Assembly (NCBI GenBank): GCA_017509785.1
Contig: JAFWOT010000017.1
Span: 1-54,485 of the forward strand
From: Clostridia bacterium
Lineage (GTDB): Bacteria; Bacillota; Clostridia; Christensenellales; CAG-138
DNA: 54,485 nucleotides
Direction: 5' to 3'
Below the pieces are notes generated by a model. That model ran no database searches. It saw nothing but the letters and a program-made list of their open reading frames with translations, and was not told the origin of the DNA. Below are positions 43,738 through 49,695 of this stretch, one piece after another. How positions within the stretch are numbered: the first letter of the stretch is position 1; every line of letters begins with the position of its first letter. A program made the position numbers and the translations under genes.

Positions 43738-44709
43738 TTAAATCGTATAGCACCAGACGTCGCCTGCGCTCTCCTCCCGCGCGGGGGAGGGCTTTTCGCC
43801 GCTCTCGTTCCTGAAGCGCAGCTCGCGGTTCGAAACGCTCACCCTCGTTCCCGGTTCGATCGATCTCGTTATGAACGCGTTCGAGCCTATTATGGAATCA
43901 TGCCCTATTACCGTTTCGCCGCCGAGTATCGAAGCCCCGGCGTAGATGGTCACGTTGTCCTCTATCGTGGGGTGGCGCTTCACCCCGTGCAGCCGCTGGC
44001 CCGCCCTCGTCGAAAGGGCGCCCAGAGTCACCCCCTGGTAGATCTTCACGTTGTCGCCGATGACGCTGGTCTCGCCTATGACGATGCCCGTCCCGTGATC
44101 GATGAAGAAGCGCCTGCCTATGACCGCCCCGGGATGGATGTCGATACCCGTCCTGTTGTGGGCGTATTCCGCCATGATCCGCGGTATGAGGGGCACGTCC
44201 AGCTCGTAGAGCGCGTGCGCCAGCCGCTGCACCGTCGTGGCGTATAACCCGGGGTAGGAGATGATTATCTCCTCGCGGCTCCCCGCCGCGGGGTCCCCGT
44301 CAAAAGCCGCCGAAAGGTCGCTGTCCGCCGCCTCGCGCACTTGGGGCAGGCGCGAGAGGAATTCCGCCGTTATCCGCTCCGCGCAGGAGCGTGCGCTGCG
44401 CTCGTCCGACTCTCCGCGGGATCTCAGCGCCGTCGTCACCTGCTCGCTGAGATGATGGGCAATATCCTCCAAAAGATTCGATATGCTGTTCCTGAGGTTG
44501 AATATGCGATAGGTGTGATCGCTGAAATACCCGGGGAACACCACGCGGAAGAGCTTCTCTATCAGCTCCTCAATGACGGCTCCGTCGGGCTGGGTGAAAG
44601 GCTCGAGCCGGTCTATCACGCGGCCCTTGGCGTAATCCTCGAGTATCGTGCGCTCGAGCTCGCGTATCTCGATCTCGAACGCGGGGATATAGTTCTTTTT
44701 TTCGGTCAT
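43738..44709 (-). CDS. cysE: Serine O-acetyltransferase
   Basis: Makes O-acetylserine for CysK. The left-handed beta-helix is clear: GIDIHPGAVIGRRFFIDHGT, then GIVIGETSVIGDNVKIYQGV, TLGALS and GHDSIIGSNAFITRS. The long N-terminal helical half (about 180 residues) is as in EpsC-like serine acetyltransferases. It has 323 residues from ATG 44709 (site GGAGAG). The C-terminal Ile (CYTI) matches the CysE tails that insert into the CysK active site. Confidence 0.93.
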   Translation of the reverse strand: MTEKKNYIPAFEIEIRELERTILEDYAKGRVIDRLEPFTQPDGAVIEELIEKLFRVVFPGYFSDHTYRIFNLRNSISNLLEDIAHHLSEQVTTALRSRGESDERSARSCAERITAEFLSRLPQVREAADSDLSAAFDGDPAAGSREEIIISYPGLYATTVQRLAHALYELDVPLIPRIMAEYAHNRTGIDIHPGAVIGRRFFIDHGTGIVIGETSVIGDNVKIYQGVTLGALSTRAGQRLHGVKRHPTIEDNVTIYAGASILGGETVIGHDSIIGSNAFITRSIEPGTRVSVSNRELRFRNESGEKPSPAREESAGDVWCYTI

Positions 44710-44746
44710 TTTTCTCTCCGGTGATATTAGTGCTTCCCGCGTGAAC

Positions 44747-44775
44747 AATATAACATTTTTGCGCGCGAATTGCAA
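44747..44775 (-). promoter_or_regulatory. Promoter of cysE-cysK
   Basis: On the minus strand TTGCAA (44775-44770) and TATATT (44752-44747), spacer 17 bp, immediately after the typA terminator. No T-box or other riboswitch fits in the short leader. Confidence 0.65.
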
Positions 44776-44776
44776 T

Positions 44777-44805
44777 AAAAAAACCCGGCGGAGCATACCG
44801 CCGGG
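44777..44805 (-). terminator. Terminator of typA
   Basis: CCCGGCGG (44784-44791) pairs with CCGCCGGG (44798-44805); on the minus strand it is followed by TTTTTTT. Confidence 0.85.
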
Positions 44806-44819
44806 CGATGATCCCGGAT

Positions 44820-46661
44820 TCAGTTTTCCTGCGCGGCCTTCTCCGCCATCCTGCGGTTGAAGTCCTTTATGCGCTGATCCTTCGTCAGGTAACGCTTGCG
44901 CATCCTGATGGACTTGGGCGTGACCTCCACGAGCTCGTCGTCGCGTATGAACTCAAGGCACTGCTCGAGCGAGAACACGACGGGGGGCGTGAGCCTCAGC
45001 GCCTCGTCGGAGCCGGAGGCGCGGGTGTTCGTCATGTGCTTCTTCTTGCAGACGTTGATGGTGATATCCTCGTTCCTCGCGCACTCGCCGACGATCTGCC
45101 CCTCGTAAACGGGGACGCCCGCCGTTACGAACATGCGGCCGCGGTCCTGCGTGTTGAAGAGGCCGTAGGCATTGGTGTCGCCGGTTTCCGACGCTATGAG
45201 CGAGCCGGTGAGGCGCTCCTCTATATCGCCGGAGTACGGCGCGTAGCCCTTGAAAATATGGCTCATGACGCCGTTGCCGCGCGTGTCGGTCAGAAGCTCG
45301 GAGCGATACCCCATGAGACCCCTCGCCGGGACGTCGAATATAAGGCGCACGCCGCCGCCGTTGTCGTTTATCATGTTGGAAAGCACAGCCTTCCTGCGGC
45401 CGAGGCCCTCCATGACGGCGCCCATGTACTCGGCGGGCACGTCTATCGTCAGCTCCTCCATGGGCTCCATGAGGCGGCCGTACTGGTCGTGCTTCATGAT
45501 GACCTTCGGGCGCGAGACCGCAAACTCATACCCCTGGCGGCGCATGGTCTCGATGAGTATCGAAAGATGCAGCTCGCCCCTGCCCGAGACCTTGAACGCC
45601 TCGGTGGAGTCGGTATCCTCAACGCGCAGAGCGACGTTCGTCTGCACCTCTTTATAAAGCCTCTCGCGGATGTTCCTCGAGGTGACGTACTTGCCCTCCT
45701 TCCCGGCAAAGGGGGAGGAGTTGACCATGAAGTACATAGAGAGCGTGGGCTCGTCTATATGCACGAAGGGCAGGGGATCGAAAGCGTTCACGTCGCAGAT
45801 GGTCTCGCCGATGGAGAGCTCCGGCACGCCCGCGACCGCGATTATATCGCCCGCGGCGACCTCCTCCGCCTCGGCGCGGCGCAGCCCCTCGAAGCGGTAG
45901 AGCCTCGTGAGCTTGGCCGGCCTCGAGCCGGAGCCGGGCACGCCCACGCACACGGGCAGACCGCGCTTAGCGACGCCCCTCTCGACGCGCCCTATACCGA
46001 TGCGGCCGACGTAATCGTCGTAATCGATGGCGGATATCAGCACCTGCAGGGGGAGATTCTCGTCGCATACGGGCGCGGGAACGGCCTTTATTATGGTCTC
46101 GAAAAGGGGCTGCATATCGGGGGAGAGCTCCTCCGGATCGAGCCCGGAAACGCCGTCCCTCGCGGAGGCGTAGACGATGGGGAAGTCGCACTGCTCGTCG
46201 TCCGCTCCGAGCTCTATAAAGAGCGAGAGCGTCTCGTCGGCGACCTCATACGGCCTCGCGCCGGGGCGGTCGATCTTGTTTATGACGACGACGGGCACCT
46301 TCCTCAGCTCCAGCGCCTTGCGGAGCACGAAACGGGTCTGAGGCATGCAGCCCTCGAACGCGTCCACCATCAGCAGCACGCCGTCGACCATCTTCAGTAT
46401 GCGCTCGACCTCGCCGCCGAAATCCGCGTGACCGGGAGTGTCGACGATGTTGATGCGGTAATCCTTGTAGTTGACGGAAGTGTTCTTCGAAAGTATGGTT
46501 ATGCCGCGCTCGCGCTCGATATCGTTCGAGTCCATGACGCGGTCCTGCACTGCCTCGTTCGCGCGGAAGACGCCGCTCTGACGCAGAAGCTGATCGACCA
46601 AAGTCGTTTTGCCGTGATCGACGTGCGCGATGATGGCTATATTTCTGATCTTTTCGTTCAT
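44820..46661 (-). CDS. typA: Ribosome-associated GTPase TypA/BipA
   Basis: An EF-G-like GTPase that helps ribosome assembly and stress growth. G1 is AHVDHGKTTL near residue 15, G3 is DTPGHADFGGE, and G4 is NKID in VVVINKIDRPGARP. Domain III and the BipA-specific C-terminal part (NTRASGSDEALRLTPP, then LEQCLEFIRDDELVEVTPKS) are complete. From ATG 46661 it has 613 residues, the family length. GAGAGGT precedes the start. Confidence 0.96.
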   Translation of the reverse strand: MNEKIRNIAIIAHVDHGKTTLVDQLLRQSGVFRANEAVQDRVMDSNDIERERGITILSKNTSVNYKDYRINIVDTPGHADFGGEVERILKMVDGVLLMVDAFEGCMPQTRFVLRKALELRKVPVVVINKIDRPGARPYEVADETLSLFIELGADDEQCDFPIVYASARDGVSGLDPEELSPDMQPLFETIIKAVPAPVCDENLPLQVLISAIDYDDYVGRIGIGRVERGVAKRGLPVCVGVPGSGSRPAKLTRLYRFEGLRRAEAEEVAAGDIIAVAGVPELSIGETICDVNAFDPLPFVHIDEPTLSMYFMVNSSPFAGKEGKYVTSRNIRERLYKEVQTNVALRVEDTDSTEAFKVSGRGELHLSILIETMRRQGYEFAVSRPKVIMKHDQYGRLMEPMEELTIDVPAEYMGAVMEGLGRRKAVLSNMINDNGGGVRLIFDVPARGLMGYRSELLTDTRGNGVMSHIFKGYAPYSGDIEERLTGSLIASETGDTNAYGLFNTQDRGRMFVTAGVPVYEGQIVGECARNEDITINVCKKKHMTNTRASGSDEALRLTPPVVFSLEQCLEFIRDDELVEVTPKSIRMRKRYLTKDQRIKDFNRRMAEKAAQEN

Positions 46662-46696
46662 AAAGTACCTCTCGGAATTGTAAATCACAAAAACTT

Positions 46697-46725
46697 ATTT
46701 TACCGCGGAATCCCCGAAGATACAA
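46697..46725 (-). promoter_or_regulatory. Promoter of typA
   Basis: On the minus strand TTGTAT (46725-46720) and TAAAAT (46702-46697), spacer 17 bp. Confidence 0.6.
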
Positions 46726-46819
46726 GACTTTTTCAGATTATATTATCGCTTCCGACCCATCCGCGCCCTCTCATAAAAAATATATTTCAAAAAACGACCC
46801 CGTTTTGCGGTTTTAGAGG

Positions 46820-46848
46820 GTGACAAATCCGATCGATTCTGTTATAAT
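46820..46848 (+). promoter_or_regulatory. Promoter of the tRNA genes
   Basis: GTGACA at 46820-46825 and TATAAT at 46843-46848, spacer 17 bp; the tRNA begins 15 bases after the box. Confidence 0.7.
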
Positions 46849-46862
46849 AAATAACTGTGCAA

Positions 46863-46938
46863 GCCAATGTAGCTCAGTTGGTAGAGCAGCGCATTCGTAA
46901 TGCGCAGGTCCAGGGTCCGAGTCCCTGCATTGGCTCCA
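46863..46938 (+). tRNA. tRNA-Thr (anticodon CGT)
   Basis: The acceptor stem GCCAATG pairs with CATTGGC, the anticodon stem GCGCA/TGCGC encloses TTCGTAA (anticodon CGT, reads ACG), and the T-stem is CAGGG/CCCTG. CCA is encoded (46936-46938) and the discriminator is T. The T-loop reads TCCGAGT, so position 55, normally T (pseudouridine), is C. Confidence 0.96.
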
Positions 46939-46981
46939 TTCCCAAGCGGAGCTTCCTCCTCTTGGGAATGGACATTTTTTT
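46939..46981 (+). terminator. Terminator between the two tRNAs
   Basis: TTCCCAAG (46939-46946) pairs with CTTGGGAA (46961-46968), followed by a run of T from 46974. Confidence 0.8.
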
Positions 46982-47019
46982 AACGGGGTTACCGCCCCGC
47001 CAAAACAGAATATGACCAT

Positions 47020-47096
47020 CGGGGTGTAGCGCAGTTCGGTAGCGCGCCTGGTTCGGGACCAGGAGGTCGCGGGTTCAAATCCCGCCGCTCCGACCA
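47020..47096 (+). tRNA. tRNA-Pro (anticodon CGG)
   Basis: The acceptor CGGGGTG pairs with CGCTCCG, the anticodon stem CCTGG/CCAGG encloses TTCGGGA (anticodon CGG, reads CCG), and the T-stem GCGGG/CCCGC has the normal TTCAAAT loop. CCA is encoded. An integrase gene ends 50 bases downstream. Confidence 0.97.
47066..47096 (+). other. Candidate attachment site at the tRNA-Pro 3' end
   Basis: Tyrosine integrases commonly use the 3' half of a tRNA gene, and this one lies right behind the tRNA. The other copy of the site would lie outside the window; I found none inside it. Inferred from position only. Confidence 0.35.
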
Positions 47097-47098
47097 TG

Positions 47099-47141
47099 AA
47101 AAAGTCCTTTTTTCGCAAAGAAAAAGGGGCTTTTTCTTTTT
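47099..47141 (+). terminator. Terminator of tRNA-Pro
   Basis: CCTTTTT (47106-47112) pairs with AAAAAGG (47121-47127), extended by AAAG/CTTT, followed by TTTTTCTTTTT. Confidence 0.7.
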
Positions 47142-47146
47142 ACCCT

Positions 47147-48259
47147 TTACTCGAATATCGCGGTCGGCCTTGGCAACTTTTTGGCAACTTCCTCTTTTTT
47201 CTCCGTGAACGCATTTCTCACCGTATCAGCGCCGCGCTGCACCTTCCGGCTCCTGTCCATATCCGCATAGAATTTCATCATGGTGGTCGGGTCGGAGTGC
47301 CCCATGGCCTTTTGCGCCGTGAGTATGTCGACGGCGGCGTCATAGAGCACCGTCGCGAAGTTATTCCTGAAGGTCCTCGAGGTCACATCCTCGCCGATGA
47401 GCGCCCTGATAGCTTTCCACTTTCGCTTGTACGTCGATTCCGGAAGCGCCTTCAGGGGATCCGTCGGCGCGTGTATGACGAACTCCTCCCTCTTGCCCTT
47501 GTTCTCCAAGAGGATCTCCCGGAGCTCCGGCACCATGGGAATATCCCTCTTCGCGTTCGACGTCTTCAGAGTGTCGAGCCGGTTCGTCTTGTAGTCGAAG
47601 TCCCGACGCACGTGTATGACGTCGTTCTTGAAGTCGACCTCTTTCCACTGCAGGCCGATGATCTCCCCGCGTCTCATCCCTGTGAAGAATAAGAGGGCCG
47701 TCAACAAGGGCTCTATTTTGCGTTCTGAGACGTTTTTCCTCACAATGGCCTCTTCATCGGGTGCGAAGGCGCGATTGTGTCTACGCTCAGGCAGGCGCAC
47801 CACGACGGCCGCTGTGACGTCCCTGTCGATAACACCCTCGGCCACAGCTGCCGCGAAGGATCTCCGGAGCACGCCGATCACGTTGATATGGAGCGAGCGG
47901 CCCTTCCCTGCGCAGGCGTTGACGCAGCTCTGGATGTCGGCCGCAGATACGGCCCTGAGCTGCTTCCCCTTCAGGTAAGGCGTGATATAGCGGTCGATCT
48001 GGCTCCGGATGTCGGTCGACGTCTGCTCCTTCTGCCCGGCAGCGATCGAGTGATCAAAATAATTATAGATCCAGTCCGTGGCGAGCACGTTCCTGTGCTC
48101 AGGATCCACGCCGTCCCGGTACTCCCGGAGAATCCTTTGACGGTTCGCCTCGAGCTCCTTCTTCGTGGCACCCTGGATCCATTTCACTATATTCTTTCCT
48201 TCGGCCGTCTTTCCGACCACGATCTTGGTCCGGTAGCGGCCGTCTTTTTGTTTATTCAT
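47147..48259 (-). CDS. Tyrosine-recombinase integrase
   Basis: A site-specific integrase of a phage or conjugative-type element. An N-terminal AP2-like DNA-binding part (GRYRTKIVVGKTAEGKNIVK) precedes a SAM-like core-binding domain (about 60-150). The catalytic domain has FTGMRRGEIIGLQW (Arg), KTSNAKRDIPM (Lys), SRTFRNNFATVLYD (second Arg), KAMGHSDPTTMMKFYADM (His and Tyr). In the HxxR motif the His position appears to be Arg, a substitution worth noting. Length 370. It overlaps the HIRAN-like gene by eight bases. Confidence 0.92.
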   Translation of the reverse strand: MNKQKDGRYRTKIVVGKTAEGKNIVKWIQGATKKELEANRQRILREYRDGVDPEHRNVLATDWIYNYFDHSIAAGQKEQTSTDIRSQIDRYITPYLKGKQLRAVSAADIQSCVNACAGKGRSLHINVIGVLRRSFAAAVAEGVIDRDVTAAVVVRLPERRHNRAFAPDEEAIVRKNVSERKIEPLLTALLFFTGMRRGEIIGLQWKEVDFKNDVIHVRRDFDYKTNRLDTLKTSNAKRDIPMVPELREILLENKGKREEFVIHAPTDPLKALPESTYKRKWKAIRALIGEDVTSRTFRNNFATVLYDAAVDILTAQKAMGHSDPTTMMKFYADMDRSRKVQRGADTVRNAFTEKKEEVAKKLPRPTAIFE

Positions 48260-48788
48260 AGATCTTCATTATCACGTCAACACCAAGACCGCGATCAGAG
48301 TGCGTGACCTCCTTAACAGCAATGGACGCATCATTATGCAGATAAAGTCCCCGGAGCTCGTTCAGAACTTTATAATTGATAAAGCCTATCTGATTACCCT
48401 CCGAAGTGAAGACGCCGATTGTATCGGGGTACTCAACGGTAGGCGCCGGATGAATAGCGAGATCGTCGCCGGCTTTCAGCTTTGCGATATAGGTCTGCCG
48501 GCTTGTCCCGTTCTCGTTCGTATAGGTGGTGCCCCATACCGAAAACTCCATTTCTTTGATAACCGTTCTCTCTTTTCTGTTACCTTTTTTCTCTTTATTT
48601 GGAATTTCGGAGGTTTCTTCAGCCTTATTCCTTCCGACAAGGAACCCAACAAGACCAAGGACGAGCGCGGCAACAATGCCGACAGCAGCGCCTGTAGCAT
48701 TGGTCCCAATACTGATCAGCGAGCCGATCAGCAGCACACCGCCAATGATCCAGAGAATGAGAGTTGCTTTCTTGATAGGTTTTTGCAT
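48252..48788 (-). CDS. Membrane protein with a HIRAN-like domain
   Basis: A 178-residue protein from ATG 48788 behind AGGAGG. Two hydrophobic helices (LILWIIGGVLLIGSLISIG and GAAVGIVAALVLGLVGFLVG) are followed by a charged linker (about 55-80). A C-terminal domain of HIRAN type follows: FSVWGTTYTNENGTSRQTYI, then LKAGDDLAIHPAP and VFTSEGNQIGFINYKVLNEL. HIRAN domains bind DNA ends or damaged DNA in larger enzymes; a membrane-tethered one is unusual. It is in one operon with the repressor and the integrase. Function unknown. Confidence 0.75.
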   Translation of the reverse strand: MQKPIKKATLILWIIGGVLLIGSLISIGTNATGAAVGIVAALVLGLVGFLVGRNKAEETSEIPNKEKKGNRKERTVIKEMEFSVWGTTYTNENGTSRQTYIAKLKAGDDLAIHPAPTVEYPDTIGVFTSEGNQIGFINYKVLNELRGLYLHNDASIAVKEVTHSDRGLGVDVIMKIYE

Positions 48789-48813
48789 TTTCTTTTCCTC
48801 CTGAGAATTGTTA

Positions 48814-49428
48814 TTAAAACTTCCCGCGAAGCTCAACGACCTTGCCGAGAATCGTCACGGGGAGGCTTTTCACCTCGTCGCAAGTATAGAACTGTGGCGC
48901 ATAGTTGGCATTCAGTGAGATTAGCGTGACGCCCTTCTCGTGCCACAAGACCTTTTTGCAGGTACCGGAATCACCGTTCACAAGCACGATCGCGATCTCT
49001 CCGCTCTCTACCTGTTCCTGTTTCCGGACGATAACGACGTCGCCTTCACAGATCCTCGGTTCCATGCTGTCCCCTTGGATCTGCAAGCCGAAGTATTCCC
49101 CTTTCTTCTTCCATTCGAGGGGCAGCTCCTCCCAATCCAAGATCTCCTCGACCGCATATAAAGGCAAGCCGGCCGCTACACGCCCCAGGACCGGAACCCG
49201 ATAGGCGCGGGGATGATCACTTTCCGGTTCTGCTTCTCCGAGTAAATATTCGACTGATACCCCGAAATAGTCAGCTATAGCTTTCACATTGGCGCGGCGA
49301 GGGACAGCGCCGGTTTTCCACCGACTTATAGATGCAGAGCTTAACTTTGTCCCCATCTCTTTTCCAAGGTTGGAAATAGTAATCCCTTTTTGATTGCACA
49401 GTTGCAATACGCGATCGTAAAAATCCAT
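48814..49428 (-). CDS. LexA/CI-like repressor (HTH plus S24 peptidase)
   Basis: The master regulator expected of a prophage or integrative element. HTH at about 8-62 (GITISNLGKEMGTKLSSASI, then SRWKTGAVPRR). The peptidase half begins with VPVLGRVAAGLPL, whose Ala-Gly is the usual self-cleavage site. The catalytic Ser is in LQIQGDSMEPRI and the Lys in DSGTCKKVLW. Length 204. It likely represses the divergent promoter to its right and its own, and is released by RecA after DNA damage. AAGGAGGAG precedes ATG 49428. Confidence 0.92.
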   Translation of the reverse strand: MDFYDRVLQLCNQKGITISNLGKEMGTKLSSASISRWKTGAVPRRANVKAIADYFGVSVEYLLGEAEPESDHPRAYRVPVLGRVAAGLPLYAVEEILDWEELPLEWKKKGEYFGLQIQGDSMEPRICEGDVVIVRKQEQVESGEIAIVLVNGDSGTCKKVLWHEKGVTLISLNANYAPQFYTCDEVKSLPVTILGKVVELRGKF

Positions 49429-49437
49429 AGGCTCCTC

Positions 49438-49455
49438 CTTAACGCAATAAACGTA
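49438..49455. repeat. Operator-like direct repeat, copy 1
   Basis: CTTAACGCAATAAACGTA. It abuts the repressor's ribosome binding site and shares 16 of 18 bases with copy 2, exactly 40 bp away. Confidence 0.65.
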
Positions 49456-49473
49456 AATATATTATTAAAGCTA

Positions 49474-49502
49474 TTGACTTAACGGAGTAAACGTAGTAAA
49501 AT
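49474..49502 (+). promoter_or_regulatory. Rightward promoter divergent from the repressor
   Basis: TTGACT at 49474-49479 and TAAAAT at 49497-49502, spacer 17 bp. The second operator repeat lies between the two boxes, so a bound repressor would block it. Confidence 0.7.
49478..49495. repeat. Operator-like direct repeat, copy 2
   Basis: CTTAACGGAGTAAACGTA, lying in the spacer of the rightward promoter. Confidence 0.65.
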
Positions 49503-49650
49503 GTGGCAAACGGAACAAAGCGACACTAAAAACACCTTGTTGCCCCTTCCGTTTTAACAAGTGCGTTTTCTCCGTATTTGGTTGTCAGCAAACTTATTAT
49601 ACGCCTAAAACGCCTTAAAGTCAACTAAAAGTAACTAAAAGGAGGTGAAA
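49503..49650. other. AT-rich intergenic stretch before the surface protein gene
   Basis: No real gene. AAACGGAA (about 49508) and TTCCGTTT (about 49547) are inverted repeats that could form a leader hairpin followed by TTTT. Two AACTAAAAG repeats precede a perfect AAAGGAGGTGA site at 49638-49648. Confidence 0.4.
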
Positions 49651-49653
49651 GCT

Positions 49654-49695
49654 ATGAGTTCCTTGGTTGGTACACTCCTGATGGAGTCCGTATGA
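49654..49695 (+). CDS. 13-codon open frame with a strong ribosome binding site, overlapping the next start
   Basis: ATG 49654 has AGGAGGTGA eight bases upstream, the best ribosome binding site in this region. The frame stops after 13 codons at TGA 49693-49695, overlapping ATG 49692 of the large protein. It is either a leader peptide that couples translation, or the sign that a start was joined out of frame to an existing coding sequence. Confidence 0.35.
   Translation: MSSLVGTLLMESV

Noticed and set aside
44710..44776. T-box or other riboswitch before cysE
   Set aside because: The leader is under 40 bases after the promoter, too short for a T-box.
44808..46823. 671-codon plus-strand open frame
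   Set aside because: It is antisense to the well-supported typA and shows no family motif.
46813..47118. Minus-strand open frame containing GFEPATSWSRTRRATELRYTP
   Set aside because: It is the antisense translation of the two tRNA genes, a well-known false protein in databases.
49501..49557. 18-codon frame after the rightward promoter
   Set aside because: It begins within the promoter's -10 box and has no ribosome binding site.
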